Assembly: GCA_021792395.1 (NCBI GenBank)
Contig: JAJYUR010000004.1
Coordinates: 1-53,316 of the forward strand
Direction: 5' to 3'
Length of the DNA stretch: 53,316 nt
Origin: Microcaldota archaeon
GTDB taxonomy: Archaea > Micrarchaeota > Micrarchaeia > Micrarchaeales > Micrarchaeaceae
A model generated the notes under the pieces. That model was not told the DNA's origin and ran no database searches. It saw only the letters and a list, made by a program, of their open reading frames with translations. Positions 1 to 8,734 of this stretch are shown here, piece by piece; positions within the stretch are counted from its first letter, which is position 1, and every line of letters starts with the position of its first letter. A program made the position numbers and the translations under genes.

Positions 1-88
1 TTTTATCCTATCGCTTTTTTCCTGCGCCAATAAAACACCTTTTAGATATTTTTGTTTATATTTTAATGTATTTAAAGGCGATGCAGGA

Positions 89-751
89 ATGGAATACCAA
101 AACAGGAGGCTATACGCATCGCATGTACTGAGGCTGCTTAAACGCAAATACAGGAATGCAATGCGCACAGGTTTAAACCATGAAAATCCATGGGAACTCC
201 TTGTAGCTACGGTGCTGTCTGCACAGGCGCAAGACAGGCAGGTTAATCTTGTAACGCCTGCATTGTTTACAAGATATAAGTCAATAGAACAGTTCGCATC
301 TGCAAACCCCAGCAGCCTTTATAGGTACACCAACAGCATAGGCTTGTATAAGACAAAATCTAGGAACATAGTTAATGCGGCAAGGATGCTTAGGGATGAA
401 TTCAAACTCCAAGTCCCGCACAGCATAGAGGGCTTGATTAAACTCCCAGGAGTTGGAAGAAAAACTGCAAATGTAGTGCTTTCCAATGCATACGGCATAA
501 ACGAAGGCATAGCAATAGATACGCATTGCATAACCGTGGCCAACAGGCTAGGACTTGCACGTTCAAAAAAACCTGAAGTTATAGAAAAAATTCTTATGGC
601 GCAATATCCAAAAAAGGAGTGGCAGAATGTATCGCATCTATTCATAGCATTGGGAAGAGACACATGCACAGCCAGAAAAAAAATCTGCGAAAGGTGTATC
701 CTGAAGAGGGTATGCCCGTCTAGTACATTGAAAGTAGGTAAAGGGGAATGA
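89..751 (+). CDS. nth: Endonuclease III (DNA glycosylase/AP lyase)
   Basis: This 220-residue protein has the full length of the EndoIII family, which removes oxidised pyrimidines and nicks the abasic site in base excision repair. The helix-hairpin-helix LPGVGRKTANVV (residues 119-130) carries the expected catalytic Lys125, and Asp144 in AIDTHC is the catalytic acid. The C-terminal 4Fe-4S ligands are intact as Cys193-x6-Cys200-x2-Cys203-x5-Cys209. A TATA-like TTTATATTTTAA lies about 25-35 bases before the ATG with no clear Shine-Dalgarno, so the message is probably leaderless. The next gene starts 4 bases after the stop, suggesting co-transcription. Confidence 0.95.
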   Translation: MEYQNRRLYASHVLRLLKRKYRNAMRTGLNHENPWELLVATVLSAQAQDRQVNLVTPALFTRYKSIEQFASANPSSLYRYTNSIGLYKTKSRNIVNAARMLRDEFKLQVPHSIEGLIKLPGVGRKTANVVLSNAYGINEGIAIDTHCITVANRLGLARSKKPEVIEKILMAQYPKKEWQNVSHLFIALGRDTCTARKKICERCILKRVCPSSTLKVGKGE

Positions 752-755
752 GTTT

Positions 756-1421
756 ATGATAGCATGCTTATACAGCGGCGGAAAGGATTCTACACTGGCC
801 CTGCATAAGGCTTACATGATGGGAATCAAAGCCGAACTGCTTATAACAATGATATCGAAAAACGAATACAGCTACATGTTTCACAGGCCAAACGTCGAAT
901 TCAGCGGCATGCAGGCGAAAGCCCTAGGGATAAGGCACCTGCTCGTCATGACCGAAGGCGAGAAGGAAAAGGAGCTTGATGACATAGAAATTGCGCTTAA
1001 TGATAACAGCGTTACTAGATTGATAACAGGAGCAGTAGCAAGCACATACCAAAGGGATAGGATAAACAGGATATGTGAAAGGTTAGGCATAGAGCATATA
1101 TCACCTCTTTGGGGCATAGACCCAATGGAAGAATTGAATGAGCTTTCAAGTGATTACAACGCCATAATAACCCATGTTTCAGCCGAAGGACTCGATGAAA
1201 GTTTTCTGGGTTCCAGGATCGATGACATGATAATAGGCAGGCTTGTTAATTTGAATAAAAGATATGGAATAAACATGCTTTTCGAGGGAGGAGAAGCAGA
1301 ATCTTTCGTGCTTGACGCACCCCTATTCAAGGAGAAGATAATAATCGACGAAGCCAGGAGCGAATGGGATGGCAGCATAGGCAATTACATAATAGAAAAA
1401 GCACACCTTGAAATGAAGTAG
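756..1421 (+). CDS. dph6: Diphthine--ammonia ligase-type ATP pyrophosphatase
   Basis: This 221-residue protein is an adenine-nucleotide alpha-hydrolase with the PP-loop SGGKDS at residues 7-12. Its family, which includes archaeal Dph6-like proteins, activates a carboxylate with ATP to amidate diphthine on elongation factor 2, the last step of diphthamide synthesis. The motif GEGGEAESFVLDAP-like stretch near residues 175-190 is typical of this family. It lies 4 bases after nth and is probably co-transcribed. The superfamily call is firm; the exact substrate is inferred from family resemblance, since related PP-loop enzymes act on other substrates. Confidence 0.85.
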   Translation: MIACLYSGGKDSTLALHKAYMMGIKAELLITMISKNEYSYMFHRPNVEFSGMQAKALGIRHLLVMTEGEKEKELDDIEIALNDNSVTRLITGAVASTYQRDRINRICERLGIEHISPLWGIDPMEELNELSSDYNAIITHVSAEGLDESFLGSRIDDMIIGRLVNLNKRYGINMLFEGGEAESFVLDAPLFKEKIIIDEARSEWDGSIGNYIIEKAHLEMK

Positions 1422-1448
1422 CCTGCTCAACGCCCTTTTTAAAGCAGT

Positions 1449-1463
1449 ATTTATTTTTATATA
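1449..1463 (+). promoter_or_regulatory. TATA-box promoter of the aminotransferase gene
   Basis: An AT-rich stretch reading TATTTATTTTTATATAAGC precedes the ATG at 1485 by about 25 bases, the usual archaeal TATA-to-start distance. Transcription would begin at or very near the start codon, with GTGGTAAT just before it as a possible weak ribosome site. Confidence 0.5.
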
Positions 1464-1484
1464 AGCTAGTATAATTGTGGTAAT

Positions 1485-2714
1485 ATGGCATTTCTTTCGG
1501 AAAGGAGCAGGTTCGTTTATAATGCCCTTTTGGAGGAGGACGGCATAGCAGATAGGATGATGAATAAAGGCGTGAGGGTCGTAAAGCTGAACAGGGGGGA
1601 TCCTGCAGTATACTTCAAGACGCCGAAATACGTAATAGATGCCTATGTAAAAGCCCTAAGGGAATCGAAGACTTATTATTCCAAAGCGCAGGGATCTGCA
1701 GAGCTGGTCCATGCAGTGCAGAAGAGATACAGAAGCATGTACCATGTAGATTTCCCAGACGATGGGATAATAGCCACGGCTGGACTGTCTGAGGCGCTGC
1801 TTTTCATAAACAGCGCGCTCATAAACAAAGGCGATGGCGCGATCATATTCAAGCCCTACTACAATCAATATATGACCCAGCTTAAGCTCGAGGGTGGCAT
1901 ACCCATAATGGCAGATTATGAGGAATCTAGAAATTGGGCTATGAATCCTGACGTGATAAAGGGAAAACTTGCAAAACTCAAACTAGATAGGCGGTTGAAT
2001 AGGATCAAGTATATGCTTATAACGAACCCTAACAACCCTACAGGGACAGTATTGGGCAGGGGCGTGCTTGAAGAGGTAGTAGGCATAGCAAACGATTATG
2101 GCGTGATGCTCATAAGCGACGAAATATACGATGAGATAGTTTATAATGGGGCTAGGTTCACAAGCCTTGCAAAACTCGCAAAAGGCATGCCGCACGTTAT
2201 ACTCAACGGTATGTCGAAGGACTACGATTCGACTGGATTTAGGATAGGCTTTGCAATAATCCCCGAAAACGATAAAAATTCGGATGCGCTTAAATCCAAG
2301 CTGGTCGATTACGCCAGGGTAAGGCTTTCACTAAACACCCCTGCCATGTATGCCGCGGCAGAAGCGATAGGCAATATGAAGGAGCATAAAAAGGCTATAG
2401 TGCATATGACCGCAGAAATAGAAAAAAGGGTCAACCATTCGATGAAGATACTAAAAAGCAATAACTTTGTAAAAACAGTAGTGCCAAATGGTGCGTTTTA
2501 CATTTTGCCGAGGATAGACTTGAAGGCGCTCCGCATGAAAGACGACCGTGAATTTGCGCAGAAACTCCTGCTTGAAGAAGGCATACAAGTGACGCGAGGA
2601 TCCGGATTTGGAGCAGAATCGCATTTCAGGATAGTTTCGCTGGCACCGAAAGGAATATTAGATTATTCGATTAATAAGATAAATAATTTTTGCATAAGAC
2701 ATGCAAAAAGATAA
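1485..2714 (+). CDS. Class I/II PLP-dependent aminotransferase
   Basis: This 409-residue fold-type I aminotransferase shows the family signatures in order: NPNNPTG (181-187), SDEIYDEI (211-218, with the PLP-ring Asp212 and Tyr215) and NGMSKDYDSTGFRIGF (241-256), in which Lys245 would form the PLP Schiff base and Arg253 contact the phosphate. The length and the SK-x5-GFRIG arrangement resemble archaeal alanine/aspartate aminotransferases that move amino groups between amino acids and 2-oxoacids. The substrate cannot be fixed from sequence. It has its own promoter and is followed directly by the tRNA-Val gene. Confidence 0.9.
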   Translation: MAFLSERSRFVYNALLEEDGIADRMMNKGVRVVKLNRGDPAVYFKTPKYVIDAYVKALRESKTYYSKAQGSAELVHAVQKRYRSMYHVDFPDDGIIATAGLSEALLFINSALINKGDGAIIFKPYYNQYMTQLKLEGGIPIMADYEESRNWAMNPDVIKGKLAKLKLDRRLNRIKYMLITNPNNPTGTVLGRGVLEEVVGIANDYGVMLISDEIYDEIVYNGARFTSLAKLAKGMPHVILNGMSKDYDSTGFRIGFAIIPENDKNSDALKSKLVDYARVRLSLNTPAMYAAAEAIGNMKEHKKAIVHMTAEIEKRVNHSMKILKSNNFVKTVVPNGAFYILPRIDLKALRMKDDREFAQKLLLEEGIQVTRGSGFGAESHFRIVSLAPKGILDYSINKINNFCIRHAKR

Positions 2715-2721
2715 TCTTTAT

Positions 2722-2809
2722 GGGCCCGTCGTCCAACGGCTAAGATGCCAAGCTTATTGCGCATACGCTTTACACGCTGGAGATCGGAGTTCGACCCTCC
2801 GCGGGCCCA
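2722..2809 (+). tRNA. tRNA-Val (anticodon UAC) with an intron at position 29/30
   Basis: The acceptor stem GGGCCCG (2722-2728) pairs perfectly with CGGGCCC (2802-2808), with A73 at 2809 and no encoded CCA. The T arm is CGGAG / TTCGACC / CTCCG. A continuous anticodon stem forms only if bases 2751-2766 are removed, giving CCAGC-TTTACAC-GCTGG with anticodon TAC (2771-2773) and a 72-base mature tRNA. The intron therefore interrupts the 5' strand of the anticodon stem between positions 29 and 30, not the usual 37/38. The gene lies between the aminotransferase and a membrane protein gene that starts 15 bases downstream. Confidence 0.9.
2751..2766 (+). other. 16-base BHB intron in tRNA-Val (29/30)
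   Basis: Bases 2745-2748 (ATGC) pair perfectly with 2761-2764 (GCAT), forming the 4-bp central helix. The 3-base bulges CAA (2749-2751) and ACG (2765-2767) flank it, and cutting each after its second base excises exactly this intron. The outer helix AAG/CTT (2742-2744 with 2768-2770) completes a motif that the archaeal tRNA-splicing endonuclease should cut. Confidence 0.85.
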
Positions 2810-2823
2810 TATGTTAAGGTTGT

Positions 2824-3855
2824 ATGATGCAAATAGGTAAGAAGGCGAAAACCAATGCAATTAGGTACTTGCTCGTTGCATTATACTTCCTTTTAACGGT
2901 CTTCTTTTTTCTTGAATTCGTTCTTCTGAACAACAGTCCCATGATACTCTATTCATTCCTTATCTTCATTGCAATAGGCATCATAGCTGGATTTTATGAG
3001 AGTGTTTCAAAAAGCATGGTCATCGCGGCGCTGGCTTTCATAATCTTGGGCTCGCTCCTTTATTTCGCGTTTGCAGGGTTCTCGACCATAGGAATAAACG
3101 TGGCAATAATAGGCTATTATTTCCTGATAAGCGCAGTTATAGGCATATTCATTTCAGTGATGATTGAAAATAATGACAATCCTAAAATCAGGAAAAAGGT
3201 TACCGGCTTCGTCAAAAAAAGAAGTGAAAAAATAGCATATGCTGGAATAATAATCGCCTTGGTATTGCTTTTAGGCCCGTTTTGGCCTCAAAGCGCTGCG
3301 GTGGCGCGCAGCCAATACATCAATGTATCGTTGCCATATTATTACAACGTAAGCGCGCAAAGCTATTCTAATTATTCGGTCGCCATGTCCCCTACGCCAT
3401 ATTATATGTCAAATCCAGTATGCATCTCCGGCTCCAACGTAACATTGAGCATATCATTTACATCATCTGACACAATAGATGTGTTCTTTTTCAGCAATGG
3501 AACTTTCCTATCGGAGGTGGAGAACTCTACTTTTGGGAATAGGCCATTTACCACGTATCTTGATGCCTTTTCGGGCCACAACAATGGCAAGGCCATTGGA
3601 TCGAAATCCGGTAGCATTACAGGCCACATGATGAATGGCTGCGGATACATAGTACTGCTTTCTAATTACACAGTCAGCGCTAAATTCCATGTGAGGGCAG
3701 ACTTCATTCAGCAAGACATCGCGTATGAAATAAAATCAGTACCTGCACCGAATGCCATAAGGGTAATAAATAGCACAGGAAATATATTGCAAAGCATAGG
3801 TTTTCTTGGGTTAAACTATCGCAACCTGACTAATTTGACGAACAACGCAAGCTAG
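2824..3855 (+). CDS. Multi-pass membrane protein with a large exposed C-terminal domain
   Basis: I do not recognise the family. The 343-residue product has four hydrophobic segments in the first 115 residues (about 15-40, 42-60, 65-85, 90-112) and a fifth near 137-157 that ends GPFWPQ. A roughly 190-residue domain follows, rich in Asn, Ser and Tyr with many N-x-S/T sequons, as expected of an extracytoplasmic archaeal domain that may be N-glycosylated. Two Cys in that domain could form a disulphide. Two ATGs lie in tandem at the start; the first is taken. It may be read through from the tRNA-Val promoter. Confidence 0.7.
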   Translation: MMQIGKKAKTNAIRYLLVALYFLLTVFFFLEFVLLNNSPMILYSFLIFIAIGIIAGFYESVSKSMVIAALAFIILGSLLYFAFAGFSTIGINVAIIGYYFLISAVIGIFISVMIENNDNPKIRKKVTGFVKKRSEKIAYAGIIIALVLLLGPFWPQSAAVARSQYINVSLPYYYNVSAQSYSNYSVAMSPTPYYMSNPVCISGSNVTLSISFTSSDTIDVFFFSNGTFLSEVENSTFGNRPFTTYLDAFSGHNNGKAIGSKSGSITGHMMNGCGYIVLLSNYTVSAKFHVRADFIQQDIAYEIKSVPAPNAIRVINSTGNILQSIGFLGLNYRNLTNLTNNAS

Positions 3856-3896
3856 CAATAATATCTAACGCCAATCCCAATTAGTGCTGAAGGTGC

Positions 3897-4871
3897 TCAT
3901 TGATCTAATTTAAGAACTTCTTTTTCATACCAGTCTATGTCGGACAGGTTCATGAGTTTCCTGTAATCGCTGTAGAACTGGCGCATCAGCCCTATGAATG
4001 CATTTTCATTTGCCAAAGATCCGAGATAGCGGTTTTCCCATGTTTTATCTGCATGCTTATAATTATGTGTCTGTGAAAAACAGTACGTCATCGAAATTTC
4101 TCCGCACTCGTGTTCTTTCCTCATAACCATTACGTCGCTGTATAACTTCAGGCTTTTGTCGTTTAGAAGCACTGCAAGGGAAGGGGACGCCACCATTACA
4201 TAACTGCCATCAAGTATGAATTCATTGCCAGCTATCCGCTTCAGCGTTTCGTTGCCTTTCACGATGCCGCTTCCAGTGTATCCGCCAACGTAGCTAAGCC
4301 CGTATTTCCCGTATGAATCGATTCCTTTGAAAGGGACTGCAACCACATTTGAGAGGTATATGAAATATTTGCCATATTCGCTTATGCGATCTATCTTTTC
4401 CGCAAGGTGCAACCTTTCAAGTTTTACATTCATTTCAAGCGGATTTATATTCAATCTTTCCATTTCAGCAGCAAGATAGCTTGGCATGGCAGACTGCTTC
4501 GCAATTTTTGACGCGTTGGAGAGTTGGCTCTCGTCTATATCGAAGATGTCGATTGTACGCAACATATTTTTTTCCTGGAGGGCGCCAATGATCAGCATGT
4601 TTTGCGTAAATCCTCCGCATACCCCGATATATGAATTTATGCCTTCTATGCTGCGCAGTCCAGATATGACACCCTTGCTATAGCGCTCATTGGATTCGCC
4701 ATAAGCAATATTCTTGCATGCATGATCTGGCTCAAAATTTAAGTAGCTGCAGGCGATCGCCGGGTTTGCTTTGATGTGCGCTCCTTTCCGCTTGTGCATC
4801 TTTTCCAATGTATCTACCGGTTCTGCAATGCACACGTAGAAATATTTATAAGTTTGCGATTGGGGCGGCAA
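3897..4871 (-). CDS. Conserved-looking protein, possibly Rossmann-fold methyltransferase-like
   Basis: The 324-residue soluble protein is not firmly recognised. The stretch IGVCGGFTQNMLIIGAL followed by IDIFDIDESQL (about residues 82-117) resembles the glycine loop and the acidic end of strand 2 of a nucleotide- or SAM-binding Rossmann fold, and YFIYLSNVV (about 169-177) resembles a methyltransferase strand 4. This is a weak call. The start is uncertain: a TATA-like CTTATAAATA lies inside the longest frame (about 4845-4855), so GTG at 4835 or ATG at 4799 may be the true start. Confidence 0.6.
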   Translation of the reverse strand: MPPQSQTYKYFYVCIAEPVDTLEKMHKRKGAHIKANPAIACSYLNFEPDHACKNIAYGESNERYSKGVISGLRSIEGINSYIGVCGGFTQNMLIIGALQEKNMLRTIDIFDIDESQLSNASKIAKQSAMPSYLAAEMERLNINPLEMNVKLERLHLAEKIDRISEYGKYFIYLSNVVAVPFKGIDSYGKYGLSYVGGYTGSGIVKGNETLKRIAGNEFILDGSYVMVASPSLAVLLNDKSLKLYSDVMVMRKEHECGEISMTYCFSQTHNYKHADKTWENRYLGSLANENAFIGLMRQFYSDYRKLMNLSDIDWYEKEVLKLDQ

Positions 4872-4886
4872 TTTTGAAGACCGGAA

Positions 4887-5192
4887 TCATTTTACGTATT
4901 CAGATATCAGAGGTATGCTTATCTCTCTGCCCATATACGCTTCAAACCCTATATACACGCCATATAACCATACCAGCAACGCTATTGCACTTCCGAATAA
5001 TGGAATTGCCATGATTGAAAAGAAGGACACGACAATTATTGATATGATGCCAAGAAGTATCGCTTGAAGCGAATGTTTCCTGAGTTTCTTATCATCTTTT
5101 CCGAATGCAAATAATATTATAATTCCAGAAAGCCATTCCAGAAGGTATGCAAATATATACAGTACCCGAACATCATCTTTTTTGCCCGCCAT
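4887..5192 (-). CDS. Small membrane protein, DUF4870-like
   Basis: The 101-residue product starts at the ATG at 5192; a longer frame starting at 5291 would run into the promoter region of the divergent transporter and is rejected. It has three hydrophobic segments. The pattern resembles DUF4870: a leading helix LEWLSGIIILF, a charged DDKKLRKHSLQAILL patch, and a closing GREISIPLISEYVK. DUF4870 proteins are small helical membrane proteins of unknown function. It lies 15 bases upstream of the 3897-4871 gene on the same strand and may be co-transcribed. Confidence 0.75.
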   Translation of the reverse strand: MAGKKDDVRVLYIFAYLLEWLSGIIILFAFGKDDKKLRKHSLQAILLGIISIIVVSFFSIMAIPLFGSAIALLVWLYGVYIGFEAYMGREISIPLISEYVK

Positions 5193-5282
5193 TTTATCAA
5201 AAATAATTAGGCATTTATGCTTAAATACTATGCACACTATTTTTATTGGTAACTTAAAAAGCAGTAGATCGATGGTGGAATT

Positions 5283-6578
5283 ATAACGCAAAGTTCACAA
5301 AACGGCCATAAATGGATATATGCCACATTTCCTGGAAGCATAGCATACGGTCCGGTATCGACAATTGTTATCCTGTACATACTCAGCATAGGAGGCAACG
5401 TGATAGATGCGTCATTTGCAATAACGTTCGGAAGTGCGATTGCGATACCTGCAGCATACTTCTGGGGACGCGTGGTTGATAAGTTCAACAACAAGAAAAG
5501 CATGATAATACTCTCTTATGCGGGGCTTGCATTCTTCCTTGCAATGATGTTCTTTACGGGGAACATACTTTTTGTCATACTGCTCTACGGTGCGCTGTCA
5601 TTTGTGATAGGTGCAAATGCTACTCCGCTCAACATGCTGGTCATGGAGAATTCTCCTGAAGACCAGTGGTCTGCGATTTTCTCCAAGTTTCAGTTTATAG
5701 TAAGCCTTGGAGGAGGTATGGGATTCGCCCTTTCAACCGCTTTGCTGGGATTTGTCTCAATAAGATTTCTGCCTCTAATGTTTGGACTTGTTGCAATACC
5801 CTCGATAGTAATGAGTATGATATTGATATACGAGCCAAGGCGTACACTTCCTAGAAGGTTGATGCTTTCCAATATACACTCGTTTATAACAAGGATAATA
5901 ATGCAGCCTGTGCTCCTTGTCTCCGCACCCAAGATATCGGTTTTCAAGATAATATTCAATATAGGCACCAAGATGCACAAGCCGAAATCCTACCTCGGCG
6001 CCCTTTATCTGGCAATATTTGCCTTCTTCATCAGCAGCGGGCTCTTTAATACTGCCTATCCCGTAGGGCTTAAGGAGATAGGGCTTTCAGAGTTCACAAT
6101 ATTCCTGATAATAACGATAGGTATATTCATACAGGTTTTCACGTTTGCTTACTTCGGCAACTACGTTGCGAAAAGAATAAAGACGCGCATGCTGCCCAAT
6201 GCCATACTCCTGCGTGGAGGATCGTACATAGCAATTGCATTCATATTCCTCACGTTCACCAAATTTTCAGGATTTGTAATGCTAAATATCGTGCTGTATG
6301 CAATAGGGGCTGGACTTGCATACTCATTGTATTATACTGCATCCAATACGCTGGTTTTCAAAGCTATAGGGACAGAGCATAGAGCCAGCAAGCTTGGGAT
6401 ATATACCTCTTTGATTAGTGTATCTTTTCTAGTTGGCTCATTGCTGGCAGGATACATATCCTATTACTTAGGATATTCTGCCAGCTTTGTAGTTGCGGGA
6501 TTGCTGTTGGTAGCGAGTGCTTTCATTTTTGAGAGTGCCAGCTCGAAACTTGATGTGAATGTAATTGATAAACAGTAG
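5283..6578 (+). CDS. MFS transporter with an apparent AUA start codon
   Basis: The product is a roughly 431-residue major facilitator superfamily protein with about 12 membrane segments. The loop GRVVDKFNNKKS after helix 2 matches the MFS motif-A pattern; the substrate is unknown. The first conventional in-frame start (GTG, 5400) would remove helix 1, which is clearly encoded upstream (KWIYATFPGSIAYGPVS and on). The frame is open back to a TAG at 5265 with no ATG, GTG or TTG between. A GGTG core (5274-5277) sits exactly 5 bases before ATA at 5283, the spacing seen at many starts here, so ATA is the best start. Confidence 0.85.
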   Translation: MTQSSQNGHKWIYATFPGSIAYGPVSTIVILYILSIGGNVIDASFAITFGSAIAIPAAYFWGRVVDKFNNKKSMIILSYAGLAFFLAMMFFTGNILFVILLYGALSFVIGANATPLNMLVMENSPEDQWSAIFSKFQFIVSLGGGMGFALSTALLGFVSIRFLPLMFGLVAIPSIVMSMILIYEPRRTLPRRLMLSNIHSFITRIIMQPVLLVSAPKISVFKIIFNIGTKMHKPKSYLGALYLAIFAFFISSGLFNTAYPVGLKEIGLSEFTIFLIITIGIFIQVFTFAYFGNYVAKRIKTRMLPNAILLRGGSYIAIAFIFLTFTKFSGFVMLNIVLYAIGAGLAYSLYYTASNTLVFKAIGTEHRASKLGIYTSLISVSFLVGSLLAGYISYYLGYSASFVVAGLLLVASAFIFESASSKLDVNVIDKQ

Positions 6579-6621
6579 AAGCAGATGCGCAGGCGCAATT
6601 CGCCTGCACTTAACTGCTGAG

Positions 6622-7242
6622 TTACGCTGAATTTCTTCCGACAAGCTTCATGCCTATGCCAGTGCCCATTTTTCTCCCGTATCCCAATTCTATCATGAGC
6701 ATGCCTACAGGCTCTATGTATCTTGCTTTCTCAAGCATGCCAACATCGACAGGTTCCATACCTATGCCTCTTGCAAGCTCCATGACTTTTGCCTTCGCCC
6801 CCTCATCATCCCCTGCAATGAAGGTAGTGAGCTTTTCGGCTCCTAACTGGCCCGTCTTCATGTTTTCTGCAAATATAGTATTAAAGGCCTTGACGACTTT
6901 TGCACCCTTTGCATGCTTTGATATTTCTTCAGCTGCAGATTCGTTGAAACCTTTAGCCCATCTCATGTGCTCGTCCATAGGATTCGAAACGTCAATCAGG
7001 ATTTTGTCCTTTTCATTGTTCTTCATTTCATGTATGGCTTCCTTCGCCGAATGATACGGAACTGCAAGTATTATCAGCTCTGCGCCCTTCGATGCCTCTT
7101 CTATCGTTGCAACATTTGCGCCGTTGAGTTTCGCTTTAGTCTCTTCAGGTTTCCTCGATCCATATACCACTTCATTGCACTTTGACAGAGCTTCACCAAG
7201 GCTTCTGCCTACATTCCCTGTCCCTATTATTGCTATTTTCAT
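6622..7242 (-). CDS. F420-dependent NADP reductase-like oxidoreductase
   Basis: This 206-residue protein opens with the dinucleotide-binding motif MKIAIIGTGNVGRSLGEAL and has YGSRKPEE at the end of strand 2, where a phosphate-binding Arg favours NADP(H). The size and layout fit the NADP oxidoreductase, coenzyme F420-dependent family, which transfers hydride between F420 and NADP. KVVKAFNTIFAENM and FIAGDDEGAKAKV are typical of the family. No F420 biosynthesis gene is visible here, so F420 use is an inference and a different electron partner is possible. GGTAAT precedes the ATG. Confidence 0.8.
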   Translation of the reverse strand: MKIAIIGTGNVGRSLGEALSKCNEVVYGSRKPEETKAKLNGANVATIEEASKGAELIILAVPYHSAKEAIHEMKNNEKDKILIDVSNPMDEHMRWAKGFNESAAEEISKHAKGAKVVKAFNTIFAENMKTGQLGAEKLTTFIAGDDEGAKAKVMELARGIGMEPVDVGMLEKARYIEPVGMLMIELGYGRKMGTGIGMKLVGRNSA

Positions 7243-7396
7243 ATTACCACATATATCATTAGAAGTAAAATATTAAATTTATTAGTAAAATAAAGGCCCC
7301 ACATACATCACATATATGTCTTTAAGGTATGGATATGCAAGGCACAATATGGCAGGCAATATGGATTTCTTTGATTTAAATGCCCAATCTGGTGGC

Positions 7397-8074
7397 TCAT
7401 GTCCTTAGCATCTTTTCTAAATCAGCGTGCATCGAACTTACATATCTAGGGTTTTCGTTGGCCAAGGCATCATGTGAAAGACGCCAAAACTTTTCAGGAT
7501 TGGTGAAATGGTGCAAGAGGATCGGCTTTATCATGTTTGCATACTTGTCATTGTACTCCCCATCAGGTTCTGAAAGCCATAATGAGTAAAGCATTGCAAG
7601 TTGATGGATGTATGAAGGCACAAGCACTTTAGAATTGTCTATAGTTATCAGCTTTGAATAAAACAAAAGCTCATTCGTGCTCACGCCTAGAAATGAATGG
7701 TTGTCAATTATTGCATTTTCACCGATTATTCCCTTAAGTGATTCGTTTACTACACTGTATTGCTCATGCTTTAGGCCTATTTCTATGGTTATTGAATTTA
7801 TACTGTCATATAACTTTATGAACCTGCTTCTTACCTCTTCTACATGGAAACCCATCTGGTTGGCCTTTTGGGTGTCTACCTTTATCATCTTGCCGTTAGG
7901 TATCATGCACGATAATGTGTCTGTTTTCACTTCAGGGTTGCAGCAGAAGCTGCTTGCTGCATCTGCATATGAGAGCATTATTGGATTTCCAAAAACATAT
8001 TTAGCGCGCTTATATGAATTTGCAAACGCCTTCGCAGAATAAGGTATTTCCTGATTTTCAAGTTGCTTCTCCAT
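7397..8074 (-). CDS. Protein of unknown function
   Basis: I do not recognise this 225-residue soluble protein. It has no membrane segment or obvious catalytic motif. SSFCCNPEV has a Cys pair, and the C-terminal half is rich in His, Tyr and Trp (YIHQLAMLYSLWLSEPDGEY, LLHHFTNPEKFWRLSHDAL), which looks helical. The start is taken at the ATG at 8074; another in-frame ATG 9 bases upstream (8083) is possible. It is transcribed divergently from the thioesterase gene over a roughly 120-base AT-rich gap. Confidence 0.65.
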   Translation of the reverse strand: MEKQLENQEIPYSAKAFANSYKRAKYVFGNPIMLSYADAASSFCCNPEVKTDTLSCMIPNGKMIKVDTQKANQMGFHVEEVRSRFIKLYDSINSITIEIGLKHEQYSVVNESLKGIIGENAIIDNHSFLGVSTNELLFYSKLITIDNSKVLVPSYIHQLAMLYSLWLSEPDGEYNDKYANMIKPILLHHFTNPEKFWRLSHDALANENPRYVSSMHADLEKMLRT

Positions 8075-8196
8075 AGAGATCAAATTTTTATCAAGATGGA
8101 GATATTTATTAATTGTGTTTATTTTGGCACTTAGCCACTAGATGCAGCAATAAAAGGAATTTTAGTTATTTAGTGGGCAAGATTAAGTGTGGTCCA

Positions 8197-8601
8197 ATGA
8201 AAGAATTTGTATATCATGAAGTGGTAAAGGTTTATGATACAGATTATCAAGGCATTGCACATTATGCCTCATATTACAGGTTTTTTACAGATTCGATTGA
8301 TGCCTTCAACGCAAAGTTGCTTGGCAAGGACTCAAAGGAATTAGTTGAGGGTAACAAGTGGTTCGTCGTTGCGGAATCAGAGGCAAAATACCGAAAGCCG
8401 CTTAAGATAGGGGATAATATAATGATATCCGTAAGTGCTAAAGCGTTATCTCGAAAAGCGATAGAATATGCACTCTTGATAAAGCGGAATCCTGGAGACG
8501 AAACCACTACAGAGGGGCGTCTGGTGCTCGTATGCATAGACAGGAATACATTCAGGCCTGCAGACATGCATGAGGGGATGTTCAATCTGCTTGATTCCTA
8601 G
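8197..8601 (+). CDS. Hotdog-fold acyl-CoA thioesterase (4HBT/YbgC-like)
   Basis: This 134-residue protein has the 4-hydroxybenzoyl-CoA thioesterase signature VKVYDTDYQGIAHYASYYRF near its N-terminus, with the catalytic Asp in YDTD, and is the right length for one hotdog domain. Such enzymes hydrolyse acyl-CoA thioesters; the natural substrate is unknown. The start at 8197 follows GTGGTCCA and gives a canonical hotdog N-terminus; an open frame runs back to 8113 but that extension is Cys-rich and unlike the family. Confidence 0.85.
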   Translation: MKEFVYHEVVKVYDTDYQGIAHYASYYRFFTDSIDAFNAKLLGKDSKELVEGNKWFVVAESEAKYRKPLKIGDNIMISVSAKALSRKAIEYALLIKRNPGDETTTEGRLVLVCIDRNTFRPADMHEGMFNLLDS

Positions 8602-8734
8602 GCTTCTAGTATATTGAAAAAACTTTTCAGTAAGCTAAATCTTTCGATGTTTTTATAAGTAAAAACCGAACAAAAACCTAACGGTCCCAAATCCTTAATA
8701 TACCTTAAACTCGAACATATGATTAGGTGTAGCA

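Noticed and set aside
2769-2776. Canonical 37/38 intron in tRNA-Val
   Set aside because: No 37/38 cut gives a paired anticodon stem. The 29/30 cut gives a perfect stem and a perfect BHB.
5243-5503. Minus-strand frame of 86 residues
   Set aside because: It lies opposite the first helices of the MFS transporter, which show coding sequence and family pattern; a shadow frame.
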